Source: Ferrimicrobium sp. (GTDB lineage: Bacteria > Actinomycetota > Acidimicrobiia > Acidimicrobiales > Acidimicrobiaceae). From it: a stretch of DNA of 24,144 nucleotides. Position numbers and translations under genes: made by a program. Positions 1-7,337 of this stretch are shown here, in pieces. The notes below the pieces were generated by a model that saw only the letters and a program-made list of their open reading frames with translations, made no database searches and was not told the DNA's origin. The first letter of the stretch is position 1; each line of letters begins with the position of its first letter. The stretch spans positions 1 through 24,144 of the forward strand of contig DAHXNM010000017.1 of assembly GCA_027365375.1 (NCBI GenBank). Direction: 5' to 3'.

Positions 1-530
1 AGATGTATGGTGCGATCACGGATCGACAGCGAGCGTTGATCGGCGTGAGGGAGGATAGCGAGATTAGGGATTACACCAAGACCGATAGTGAGGGCCCCAC
101 CACGTGGGTCGATCATCGGGTCGCCGAGCACCATCGCTGAAGCTGAGGAAGCGATCACCGTTGCTCCCATCGCCCATGCCTGGTTGAGTGCTTTTAGGGT
201 TGGTGTGCCGGTCAGTGCTGACCTGAGATGGAGCGGCGAGCCCCCTATGCAGTAGAGAACTTCGGCTTCTGTGAGCTTGGCCGCCAGCTTCTCATCGAGG
301 GCATCGGACCGGCTATAGATCTCGATAACATCGACCTCCATGCCAAGAGATCGCAGGTAGTTGGTTCCGTTCTCAATCGCTCGGTCAGGCCTTTCAAAGG
401 CTGCTGCCGTTGGAAGCAGACTGACGCGTTGAGCATGGACTCTGGTCAGGATCTCTTTGTCGAAGCTGCAGAGAGGGCCGAATTCGTCTCCGCCGACGAG
501 AGCAAGTGTGCCATAGTGTGAAGTCTTCAT
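1..530 (-). CDS. Peptidase S51 / cyanophycinase-like protein, partial
   Basis: About 176 residues are visible; the gene runs off the left edge, so the C-terminus is missing. The fold is that of the class-I glutamine-amidotransferase-like S51 family (dipeptidase E, cyanophycinase). What I see: a first strand with GGDEF near residue 13 (unrelated to diguanylate cyclases), LLPTAAA around 38-44, CIGGSPLHL around 94-102, a nucleophile elbow ASSASAM with Ser129 at the place of the family's GxSAGA serine, and GLGVIPNLAILPHAD around 150-164 carrying the candidate His. The elbow is degenerate (Ala and Ser in place of the two Gly), so activity is likely but not certain. The ATG at 528-530 has no clear Shine-Dalgarno sequence; a TAGGCT box lies 9 nt upstream (540-545). 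It is divergent from the dehydrogenase gene. The substrate cannot be told from sequence. Confidence 0.8.
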   Translation of the reverse strand, partial: MKTSHYGTLALVGGDEFGPLCSFDKEILTRVHAQRVSLLPTAAAFERPDRAIENGTNYLRSLGMEVDVIEIYSRSDALDEKLAAKLTEAEVLYCIGGSPLHLRSALTGTPTLKALNQAWAMGATVIASSASAMVLGDPMIDPRGGALTIGLGVIPNLAILPHADQRSLSIRDRTIH

Positions 531-597
531 GTTGTGCCAAGCCTAGCCAGTGTTGAGACCGTGGTTGACTGTGGTCATCGGTGTGCTTGAAAACCTG

Positions 598-603
598 TAC
601 GCT
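598..603 (+). promoter_or_regulatory. -10 box (TACGCT) of a leaderless dehydrogenase transcript
   Basis: TACGCT fits the actinobacterial TANNNT -10 consensus and is followed by 6 nt and then the GTG at 610. This would put the transcription start on or next to the start codon. No -35 at a good distance is evident. The same layout recurs at several other genes in the window. Confidence 0.45.
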
Positions 604-609
604 TTGTGT

Positions 610-1461
610 GTGCAGGTTTCTCGGGTAGGTGTGGTTGGCGGGGGGACGATGGCCTCCGGTATCGTCGAGGCGTGTGTCTTGGCCGAGTATGACGTGATAG
701 TTCGCACTCGCTCAGAGGCGGCATCTCGTTCGGTTAAGATGGCGCTCGAGAGGCAACTTCGAAGACGATTGACGCGCAACGAGATAGACGATGATCGCTA
801 CGATGCAGTGACGTCTTTGGTTCGATATACCACTGAGATCGAGGAGCTCTACGATCGCCATCTGGTCATCGAGTCGGTAGTCGAGGATATCGACGTTAAG
901 AAGCATCTATTTGGGCAGCTCGATCATATTCTTATTGAGGGTGCCCTGATAGCAACCAACACCTCGACTCTCCCAGTGATGGCGCTAGCTGCCAGCACCA
1001 AGCGGCCAGAGCTGGTGCTTGGACTCCATTTCTTCAATCCGGTTGGCAGACTCCCGCTGGTGGAGGTAGTTCGCTCACTCGTAGTTGCCCCTAGTGCCTT
1101 AGAGGCCGGAGTGAGCTTTGTACAGACCCTTGGCAAGGAGCCGGTGTTAGTCAACGATGAGGCCGGGTTTGTCGTCAATGCGCTACTGTTCCCTTATTTG
1201 AACACCGCTGTTCGGCTCCTCGAGCGCGGAGTCGCGGCTAAGGAGGATATCGACAGAGCGATGATGCTCGGCTGCAACTACCCGATGGGACCGCTTGCCT
1301 TGCTTGACCTCGTGGGACTCGACGTCGCAGTCGCTATCCTCGAGCGCCTTTACGAGGAGACAGGTGACCCAGCTATGTTGGCTGCCCCTACGCTTCGCAG
1401 GATGCGTGAGGCCGGTCAACTGGGGCGCAAGTCTGGCCGCGGGTTCTATGACTATGGATAG
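610..1461 (+). CDS. 3-hydroxybutyryl-CoA dehydrogenase (3HCDH family)
   Basis: NAD(P)-dependent oxidoreductase that interconverts acetoacetyl-CoA and (S)-3-hydroxybutyryl-CoA, or similar short 3-hydroxyacyl-CoAs, in the cytoplasm. The N-terminal Rossmann domain starts with VGVVGGGTMASGI (residues 6-18). The middle has NTSTLP and GLHFFNPVGRLPLVEVV, which includes the catalytic His of the HFFNP motif. The C-terminal 3HCDH domain has NDEAGFVVNALLFPYLN and ends RKSGRGFYDYG. I chose GTG at 610, giving 283 residues, which matches the usual size of about 282; an in-frame GTG at 550 would add 20 residues unlike the family. There is no Shine-Dalgarno sequence, and TACGCT six bases upstream suggests a leaderless message. 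The mutase gene follows after 20 bp, so the two form an operon acting on C4 acyl-CoAs. Chain-length preference is not visible. Confidence 0.88.
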   Translation: MQVSRVGVVGGGTMASGIVEACVLAEYDVIVRTRSEAASRSVKMALERQLRRRLTRNEIDDDRYDAVTSLVRYTTEIEELYDRHLVIESVVEDIDVKKHLFGQLDHILIEGALIATNTSTLPVMALAASTKRPELVLGLHFFNPVGRLPLVEVVRSLVVAPSALEAGVSFVQTLGKEPVLVNDEAGFVVNALLFPYLNTAVRLLERGVAAKEDIDRAMMLGCNYPMGPLALLDLVGLDVAVAILERLYEETGDPAMLAAPTLRRMREAGQLGRKSGRGFYDYG

Positions 1462-1481
1462 ATCAACCAAGGAGATACGGC

Positions 1482-3467
1482 GTGGGTCCACACCTTAACA
1501 AACCTGATCCACCATGGGTTATGCGGACCTATGCGGGTCACTCCTCTGCCTCGGCTTCGAATCGGCTTTTCCGGGCGAATCTTGCGAATGGACAGACTGG
1601 GCTATCGGTAGCCTTCGATCTGCCGACCCAGCTTGGTCTCGACCCTGACGATCCTCGCAGCGCGGGTGAGGTAGGCAAGGTTGGGGTGCCAATCGCTCAT
1701 CTAGGTCATCTCCGTCAACTCTTTGATGGAATCGCTCTCGATACTATGAACACGTCGATGACGATCAATGCCACAGCGACCTGGCTGTTTAGCCTGTACC
1801 TGGCGCTCGCAGACGAGACCGGCGTCCCTTATGATCGTCTTAGCGGTACGACGCAGAATGATATCGTGAAGGAGTACCTCTCTCGTGGCACCTTCATCTT
1901 TACACCGGAGGCGTCGAGACGGCTTACCGTTGACCTGATTGAGTTCTCGGTTGTGCATGTCCCCAAATGGAATCCGATCAATATCTGCAGCTATCACCTC
2001 CAGGAGGCAGGGGCGACGCCAGTGCAGGAGGTCGCCTATGCACTTGCCACTGCGGTCGGCATCCTTGACGCCGTGCGCGATGGAGGGCGTCTCGACTCGG
2101 ATGGCCTCGCCAAAGTGGTTGGCCGAATCTCCTTTTTTGTGAACTCAGGGATTCGATTGGTCGAAGAGATCGCCAAGATGCGTGCGTTCGTCACTCTGTG
2201 GGACGAACTGACCCGTACTCGTTATCGGGTGGAGGATCCAAAACTTCGTAGGTTTCGCTTTGGTGTGCAGGTAAATTCCCTCGGCCTTACCGAGTCGCAG
2301 CCAGAGAACAATGTCTATCGGATCATGCTCGAGGCCTTAGGGGTGACGCTCTCCCGAGATGCGCGTGCTAGAGCGCTCCAGCTTCCCGCGTGGAATGAGG
2401 CGATCGGCCTACCGAGGCCGGTCGACCAGCAGTGGTCGCTAAGAGCTCAGCAGATTCTCGCATACGAGACCGATCTATTGGAGTATCCAGATATTTTTGA
2501 GGGTTCCCACGTGATGGAGGGATTAACCGACGAGATCGTTGACCAGGCTAGGAGCGAACTCAATCGCATCGTCGCCGCCGGGGGAGTCTTTGCCCAGATC
2601 GATGAGATGAAGGCGGCTTTGGTACGTGCTCAGACCAAACGTGCTCACGCGATCGAGACCGGGGTTCAGCCGGTCGTTGGCGTCAATCTCTACCATGAGC
2701 AAACTGGCTCGTCCAACGACTCTCTCCTGCTCGAAGCAGGAACTAAGTCTCACTTGAGCGCTGACACCTCTGAGATTGCTCGCCTTGTTGACGAGTTCGT
2801 AGAGTTTAAGCGGAGTCGTGATTCGGTTGCGGTGGAGGCGGCAAAGCACAATCTCCTTATGGTGGCACGTAGCGATGACAACGTGATCCCTGCGACCCTC
2901 GCTTTAGCCAAGGCGGGTGGCACCACTCAGGATTGGGCAGATATCATGCGAGAGGCCTTTGGTGAGTTTAGGGCGCCCACTGGAATCCAAGGAGGGGCTG
3001 GTGTACGCGAAGGTCAGATGGATGCGTTGGCCGACCGCCTACGTCGACTTCCCGGCGGACCTGCACGACTCTTGGTTGCCAAGCCTGGACTCGACGGCCA
3101 CTCAAATGGGGCAGAACAGATCGCGGTGGCGGCCCGTGACGCAGGTTTCGAGGTCATCTATCAGGGGATCAGACAGACGCCTGGGGAGATCGCTAGTGTA
3201 GCTCGAGATGAGGACGTCGACCTGATCGGCCTCTCCATCCTCTCCGGATCCCATCTCGAGCTAGTGGATGCACTCTTTGTGGAGTTGCGTTCGCGAGCGG
3301 TGACGGTGCCGGTCATCGTAGGGGGCATCATCCCTGAAGACGACATCGATAAGCTGATAGCCTTGGGCGTGCAGCTTGTTTTTACACCGAAGCACTATCA
3401 GATCGCACAGATCATGGCTCAGGTGGTGGATGTAGTTGTGGCGAAACGAAATTCGCTGCAGGCCTGA
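1482..3467 (+). CDS. ecm: Ethylmalonyl-CoA mutase-like B12-dependent mutase (Ecm/MeaA type)
   Basis: Adenosylcobalamin-dependent carbon-skeleton mutase, 661 aa, with catalytic barrel and cobalamin domain in one chain. The barrel (about 1-510) carries RTYAGHSSASASN, FDLPTQLG, GEVGKVGVP, NTSMTINATA, TTQNDIVKEYLSRGT and NICSYHLQEAGATPVQE. From memory of the family, TYAGH with NxCSYHLQEAGATPVQE is characteristic of ethylmalonyl-CoA mutase; methylmalonyl-CoA mutases typically read QYAGF with GYHxxEAGA. The C-terminal B12 domain has KPGLDGHSNGAEQ, with His540 of DxHxxG as the lower cobalt ligand, then LSILSGSHLELV and VPVIVGG. The length also fits Ecm better than the roughly 700-residue methylmalonyl-CoA mutases. 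The GTG start follows AAGGAGAT with good spacing. Likely reaction: ethylmalonyl-CoA to methylsuccinyl-CoA in acetyl-CoA assimilation. Methylmalonyl-CoA mutase activity is the main alternative. No adjacent mutase chaperone or ccr gene is seen. Confidence 0.85.
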   Translation: MGPHLNKPDPPWVMRTYAGHSSASASNRLFRANLANGQTGLSVAFDLPTQLGLDPDDPRSAGEVGKVGVPIAHLGHLRQLFDGIALDTMNTSMTINATATWLFSLYLALADETGVPYDRLSGTTQNDIVKEYLSRGTFIFTPEASRRLTVDLIEFSVVHVPKWNPINICSYHLQEAGATPVQEVAYALATAVGILDAVRDGGRLDSDGLAKVVGRISFFVNSGIRLVEEIAKMRAFVTLWDELTRTRYRVEDPKLRRFRFGVQVNSLGLTESQPENNVYRIMLEALGVTLSRDARARALQLPAWNEAIGLPRPVDQQWSLRAQQILAYETDLLEYPDIFEGSHVMEGLTDEIVDQARSELNRIVAAGGVFAQIDEMKAALVRAQTKRAHAIETGVQPVVGVNLYHEQTGSSNDSLLLEAGTKSHLSADTSEIARLVDEFVEFKRSRDSVAVEAAKHNLLMVARSDDNVIPATLALAKAGGTTQDWADIMREAFGEFRAPTGIQGGAGVREGQMDALADRLRRLPGGPARLLVAKPGLDGHSNGAEQIAVAARDAGFEVIYQGIRQTPGEIASVARDEDVDLIGLSILSGSHLELVDALFVELRSRAVTVPVIVGGIIPEDDIDKLIALGVQLVFTPKHYQIAQIMAQVVDVVVAKRNSLQA

Positions 3468-3509
3468 AAGTTAGTACAGATCGGACGGTTTTACGCCGAA
3501 GCATGTCGC

Positions 3510-4295
3510 ATGAGGCTGCGTGGGTTTTTGGCAATCGTCGTGGGACTGGGAGGTGTGGCGGTGAGTGCCGTTGGCATGCATTCAGGACACGCGCAAGACG
3601 GTGTAATAGGGGCGGGTATCGCCTTTGTCGCCGTCCTCTTGGGGTTAGGAGCGACGATGCGCCGACCCAAATCTGATGAGGTCAGGGACACATCGATCGC
3701 CGCCTTAGCCACCGCCGAGGCCGCAAAAGACGGTCAAGCGGTTGATTTAGCCGAGGCAGAGACGACTGCGCCGGAGACTAAGCCTGTACCCGAGACTAAG
3801 ACAGACCCTATCACCGATCCTTTGACCGGGTTGATGAACGAGATCTTCTTTTCTGGCCTCTTGAGCACGAAGGTGGCGACAGCGCGCCGACGCTTGTGGC
3901 CGCTCAGTATTGTATTGCTTCAATTGGTGATGGAGCCCGGGGTAACCGGCGAAGCTACCGATGCTGGGATCGTTGCCTTCGCAGAGGTCATCTCTGAGAC
4001 GATTAGAACCGCCGATGTAGCCTGTCGTGTTGGCACGCGAAGCTTTGCACTCCTTCTCGATGACACCGATGAGGACGGCGCAGCATGGGTCGCAGAGCGG
4101 ATTCAGATCGCTCACGCTCGCCAAGGGGAGTCACCTATCGCTAAGGTCTGTGCCGGCGTCGCAAGTTACCCAAGCCACGGCATCGAACCCGCAGAGATTC
4201 TGATCACCGCAAAGAGTGCGCTCAAACAAGCCTCAGATAATCTCGAACTTCCTGGCCTCGGGCGAGTGATCGTCGCACCGCAGCGACCAATTTGA
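3510..4295 (+). CDS. Membrane-anchored degenerate GGDEF-domain protein
   Basis: 261 aa. Two hydrophobic segments (about 6-23 and 31-49) form an N-terminal membrane anchor. An acidic, Thr/Pro-rich linker follows (about 52-100), then a GGDEF-type domain. The domain opens with the usual DPLTGLMN (103-110), but the signature is GTRSF (175-179) instead of GGDEF. The upstream strand that normally holds the first metal-binding Asp reads LSIVLLQLV. Diguanylate cyclase activity is therefore very unlikely. The product-inhibition I-site RxxD is kept as R166-T-A-D169, directly before the signature. By analogy with other degenerate GGDEF proteins it may bind c-di-GMP as a receptor, or be purely structural; this is inference. 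It starts 42 bp after the mutase gene without a strong Shine-Dalgarno sequence and is convergent with the carboxylase genes. An EAL phosphodiesterase lies about 9 kb away. Confidence 0.82.
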   Translation: MRLRGFLAIVVGLGGVAVSAVGMHSGHAQDGVIGAGIAFVAVLLGLGATMRRPKSDEVRDTSIAALATAEAAKDGQAVDLAEAETTAPETKPVPETKTDPITDPLTGLMNEIFFSGLLSTKVATARRRLWPLSIVLLQLVMEPGVTGEATDAGIVAFAEVISETIRTADVACRVGTRSFALLLDDTDEDGAAWVAERIQIAHARQGESPIAKVCAGVASYPSHGIEPAEILITAKSALKQASDNLELPGLGRVIVAPQRPI

Positions 4296-4314
4296 TAGCT
4301 TCCTAGTGCTGGTT

Positions 4315-4500
4315 CTAATGGCTTAACGTTGGTCGAGCTCGCAAGGCGAGTGGACCAGTTGTCCACCAGCGATTCTGAAATCGCCAGCCAGTTGGGTCCT
4401 GCACGATTGGTGACACTTGTACCGTTCGGCGCGCGGCGTACACCGCCATGGTGGCCGCGGTGACCAGCGCCAACTCCTCCTCGCTGGTGAACTCACTCAT
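4315..4500 (-). CDS. Small acyl-CoA carboxylase epsilon-like subunit
   Basis: 61 aa. The ATG (4498-4500) overlaps the TGA stop of the carboxylase beta gene as ATGA, which suggests translational coupling and a fixed stoichiometry. The N-terminal part, TSEEELALVTAATMAVYAARR, is an acidic amphipathic or hydrophobic helix. The C-terminal part has a Trp/Arg patch, GWRFQNRWWTTGPLALR. This layout (an E-E-x-A-L helix followed by a W...R tail) resembles the epsilon subunits and other tiny partners found next to actinobacterial acyl-CoA carboxylases, which stabilise or activate the holoenzyme. Sequence identity in this group is low, so the assignment rests mainly on position, size and the helix/Trp pattern. 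It is convergent with the GGDEF gene, whose stop is only 19 bp away, and no clear terminator hairpin separates them. Confidence 0.6.
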   Translation of the reverse strand: MSEFTSEEELALVTAATMAVYAARRTVQVSPIVQDPTGWRFQNRWWTTGPLALRARPTLSH

Positions 4501-6056
4501 AAGGGGATATTTCCATGCTTGCGCCGCGGTAGCTCCTCACGCTTAGTCTCGAGCATGCCGAGCGCTTGGATAAGGGTTCTCCGGGTCTCAGCTGGATCGA
4601 TGACATCGTCGACGTAACCGCGCTCTGCGGCTATGTAAGGATTGGCGTATCGTTCGGTGTACTGGTCGATCAGCTCTCGCCGTTTTGCGATCGGATCGGC
4701 GGCTGCTGCCAACTCGCGACGGTGAATGACCTCGACCGCACCCTGGGGGCCCATCACAGCCAGCTCGGCCGAGGGCCATGCATAGGCGAGATCTGCGCCG
4801 ATCGATTTAGAGTTCATCACAACGTAAGCACCGCCATAGGCCTTCCGAGTAATGATCTGAATCCGTGGAACCGTCGCCTCGGAGTAGGCATAGAGTAGCT
4901 TGGCTCCATGGCGAATGATTCCTCCGTACTCTTGATCGACCCCGGGGAGGAAACCTGGGACGTCGACGAAGGTCAAGATCGGTATGTTAAAGGCGTCACA
5001 GGTTCGTACGAAACGAGCAGCCTTCTCAGAGGAGTCTATGTCCAGGACTCCGGCGAGCACCGAAGGTTGGTTGCCAACGATACCGACCACCTTGCCGTTC
5101 ATCCGCCCGAAACCACAGGTGACGTTGCGAGCCCAGTGTGAAAAGTACTCCATATACTCGCCGTGATCGAGGACCTCTCGAATGACGTCGCGCATCTCGT
5201 AGGGCTGGTTGGAGTTCGGAGGAACGATCGTGCGTAGCGCCTCATTCATTCGATCTGGGTCATCTGAGGGTTCGATCGCTGGTGGTGACTCCATATTATT
5301 GGAGGGAAGAAAATCGAGGAGGTACTTGACTTCGTCTAGACATGCCTTCTCATCACTCAAGACGAACGAAGCTACGCCTGACTTGGTGGCGTGGCTCATC
5401 GCACCGCCGAGCTCTTCTAGCGAGACCTCTTCCCCGGTGACCGTCTTGACTACGTCTGGTCCGGTGATAAACATGTGTGACGTCTCCTCCACCATAAAGA
5501 TGAAGTCGGTCATGGCTGGTGAGTAGACCGCTCCTCCAGCACAGGGGCCGAGAACCACACTGATCTGCGGGATCACACCAGATGAGGCGACGTTACGTCG
5601 AAAGATACCGCCGTAGGAGTGCAACGATACCACCCCTTCTTGGATCCTGGCCCCTGCTCCGTCGTTGAGGCCAATCATAGGAACCCCGACCGAGGCGGCT
5701 AGGTCCATGACCTTGTGGATCTTTTCGGCAAAGACTTCACCAAGAGCTCCACCGAATACGGTGAAATCCTGTGCGAACAGGCAGACGCGTCGACCGTGGA
5801 TCGTCCCGAAACCGGTAATGACGCCGTCGGTGTAGGGTCGACGCTCGTCGAGACCCATCCCGTGTGCCCTGTGGCGTGCAAGGAGATCCAGCTCCTCAAA
5901 GGAACCTTCATCAAGCAGGTAGTCGACGCGCTCCCGTGCGGTCATCTTCCCCTGTCCATGCTGTTTGGCGACCGCGGTCTCGGTACCTGCGTGATAGGCC
6001 GCGTTTCGCCGCTTCTCCAGCTCGTCGATACGAGCAGACATTGGGTGAGTACTCAT
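4497..6056 (-). CDS. pccB: Acyl-CoA (propionyl-type) carboxylase beta subunit
   Basis: 519 aa carboxyltransferase that moves CO2 from biotin on a separate alpha subunit to an acyl-CoA, giving for example methylmalonyl-CoA. Two crotonase-like halves are visible. The N-half has FTVFGGALGE and the oxyanion-hole motif NDGAGARIQEG (131-141). The C-half has DVPGFLPGVDQEYGGIIRHGAK (365-386), ITRKAYGGAY (402-411) and the conserved tail RRKHGNIPL. The specificity position after YGGAY is Val412; Streptomyces propionyl-type PccB has Asp there and the broader acetyl/propionyl/butyryl enzyme AccB has Ile, so substrate range is open. A TAGCCT box lies 8 nt before the ATG, and there is no Shine-Dalgarno sequence. 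It is coupled downstream to an epsilon-like small protein. The biotin carboxylase/BCCP subunit is not here, but the biotin importer is nearby. The gene is divergent from aat. Confidence 0.93.
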   Translation of the reverse strand: MSTHPMSARIDELEKRRNAAYHAGTETAVAKQHGQGKMTARERVDYLLDEGSFEELDLLARHRAHGMGLDERRPYTDGVITGFGTIHGRRVCLFAQDFTVFGGALGEVFAEKIHKVMDLAASVGVPMIGLNDGAGARIQEGVVSLHSYGGIFRRNVASSGVIPQISVVLGPCAGGAVYSPAMTDFIFMVEETSHMFITGPDVVKTVTGEEVSLEELGGAMSHATKSGVASFVLSDEKACLDEVKYLLDFLPSNNMESPPAIEPSDDPDRMNEALRTIVPPNSNQPYEMRDVIREVLDHGEYMEYFSHWARNVTCGFGRMNGKVVGIVGNQPSVLAGVLDIDSSEKAARFVRTCDAFNIPILTFVDVPGFLPGVDQEYGGIIRHGAKLLYAYSEATVPRIQIITRKAYGGAYVVMNSKSIGADLAYAWPSAELAVMGPQGAVEVIHRRELAAAADPIAKRRELIDQYTERYANPYIAAERGYVDDVIDPAETRRTLIQALGMLETKREELPRRKHGNIPL

Positions 6057-6064
6057 GTTGATCT

Positions 6065-6070
6065 AGGCTA
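6065..6070 (-). promoter_or_regulatory. Possible -10 box (TAGCCT) for carboxylase beta gene
   Basis: TAGCCT on the minus strand ends 8 nt before the ATG at 6056. No Shine-Dalgarno sequence is present in the short gap, so a leaderless or near-leaderless transcript is plausible. The spacing is slightly longer than the 6-7 nt seen elsewhere in the window. Confidence 0.3.
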
Positions 6071-6103
6071 TCAGCTACTAACAGCAATCACGGAGGTAGT
6101 TGC

Positions 6104-6760
6104 GTGACGATTGAGGAATTGGTGGCCTTCAGTTCCTCTCTTGACCCAGACGAGGCTGAAAGACTCTACCGGCTTGGGGTCTTCCCGATGCCGCTAGCCG
6201 ATGGATACGGCTGGTTCTTTCCTAAGACGCGTGCTGTCGTGGTGCTTGGCACATGGCCGCTGCGTTGTCCGAAGAGCACTCTGCGACTCGTGCGTACCCA
6301 CCGCGTCGGTCTCGACATCGATCCGATGGCGATGGTTAAGATGTGCTCCGAGGTGCCGCGCGACGGCGAGTGGATCGATGCATCGATGATCGAGTTCTAT
6401 GCCGAGCTCAACGATCGTGGCGTTTTGCACTCTGTCGAGGTTCGTGGCATCGGTGACGAGCTGGTCGGCGGGCTCTTTGGAGTCGGTGTGGGTGGTATTT
6501 TCGTCGGTGAGTCGATGGTCCATCGGGTTCCAAACGCTTCCAAGCTCGCCTTCTTCGTCTTGGCCAACGTGGCCCACGAACTTGGATACCAAGTCATTGA
6601 TGGTCAGTGGCCTACCGATCACCTGACAACGCTTGGCTTTCGAACGCTTCGGGGCGATCGCTATGCGAAGCTATTGACCGCTTGTAGCCATATAGAGCCT
6701 GGGCGTTTCGAGAGCGGCTATCTCGAGTCTGCTCGGCTCAGGCTTCGTGATCTTGAGTGA
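6104..6760 (+). CDS. aat: Leucyl/phenylalanyl-tRNA--protein transferase
   Basis: Transfers Leu or Phe from charged tRNA to proteins with N-terminal Arg or Lys, creating N-degrons for ClpS/Clp protease recognition in the cytoplasm. 218 aa, typical for the family. Motifs seen: LYRLGVFPMP near the N-terminus with GWFFP after it (the family's Y..GxFPM...W..P), then GGLFGVGVGGIFVGESMVHR, PNASKLAF, and DGQWPTDHLTTLG, which contains the conserved D-x-Q segment of the active site. The GTG start at 6104 is supported by GGAGGT at 6092-6097. Only 47 bp separate it from the divergent carboxylase start. Its last 23 bases overlap, tail to tail, the end of bioY. Confidence 0.93.
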   Translation: MTIEELVAFSSSLDPDEAERLYRLGVFPMPLADGYGWFFPKTRAVVVLGTWPLRCPKSTLRLVRTHRVGLDIDPMAMVKMCSEVPRDGEWIDASMIEFYAELNDRGVLHSVEVRGIGDELVGGLFGVGVGGIFVGESMVHRVPNASKLAFFVLANVAHELGYQVIDGQWPTDHLTTLGFRTLRGDRYAKLLTACSHIEPGRFESGYLESARLRLRDLE

Positions 6761-7337
6761 TGCGGTGACGGACGTACCAGGCTCCTGGAAGCAGGCCAAC
6801 CGCAAGAAGTAGCTTGACGAGGTCACCGAGCAGGAATGGGGTGACTCCGAGTGCAAGCCCCTTGTTCAACCCAACGTGGAGGTTGATCATCAGAAACGCC
6901 AAACCAAAGCCGTAGATGACCACGTTCCCAATAATCATCAGAAGTGTGGTGCGACCGATCTTACGATCGAGTCCTGTTTCGGCGAGATAGCCGACGATGG
7001 CTGCGGCGGCTACGAACCCGATTATGTAACCAAACGAGGGGTTGGTCGCCATCTTGAGACCACCGGCACCACCCGCAAACCAAGGCACTCCGACGAGTCC
7101 AAGGCCTAGGTAGAGCAGACTTCCAAGTGTCCCTCGGCGTAACCCAAGTGCTGCACCCCCTAGGAGTACTGCAAACGTCTGTCCGGTGATAGGCACCGGA
7201 GTGAAGGGGAGAGGGATGCTGATTTGGGCGAAAATGCCGATCGCGATCGCAAACGTCCCGATTAGAACCAAGTCAGTGACCAGACTCTCTGGTAGCAGAT
7301 CGGTCAGGCTTTGTCGCTTTAGCCCCTGGTTGAGCAC
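6738..7337 (-). CDS. bioY: Biotin transporter BioY (ECF S component)
   Basis: 199 aa, almost entirely hydrophobic, with about six membrane segments. The BioY hallmark region is clear: QISIPLPFTPVPITGQTFAV (about 39-58) followed by LLGGAALGLRRGTLGSLLYLGLGLVGVPWFAGG, then NPSFGYIIGFVAAAAIVGYL. It is the substrate-binding subunit for biotin uptake. No adjacent ECF ATPase (BioM) or T component (BioN) is present, so it either works alone or shares a common energising module. The GTG start has GAGAGGAG just upstream. Biotin is the cofactor of the acyl-CoA carboxylase encoded about 0.7 kb away, which gives the location sense. The 3' end overlaps aat by 23 bp on the opposite strand. I see no recognisable BirA-type operator upstream. 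Confidence 0.93.
   Translation of the reverse strand: MLNQGLKRQSLTDLLPESLVTDLVLIGTFAIAIGIFAQISIPLPFTPVPITGQTFAVLLGGAALGLRRGTLGSLLYLGLGLVGVPWFAGGAGGLKMATNPSFGYIIGFVAAAAIVGYLAETGLDRKIGRTTLLMIIGNVVIYGFGLAFLMINLHVGLNKGLALGVTPFLLGDLVKLLLAVGLLPGAWYVRHRITQDHEA

Noticed and set aside
228..521. Plus-strand open frame of 97 codons
   Set aside because: It is the antisense of the S51-like peptidase gene, whose motifs are clear; the plus frame matches no family.
550..609. N-terminal extension of the hydroxybutyryl-CoA dehydrogenase from an upstream GTG
   Set aside because: It adds 20 residues before the Rossmann motif that the family lacks and has no ribosome binding site; GTG 610 gives the usual length.
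1482..3467. Calling the mutase a methylmalonyl-CoA mutase
   Set aside because: The QYAGF and GYHxxEAGA signatures of that enzyme are replaced by TYAGH and SYHLQEAGATPVQE, and the chain is shorter. Not fully excluded without a phylogeny.
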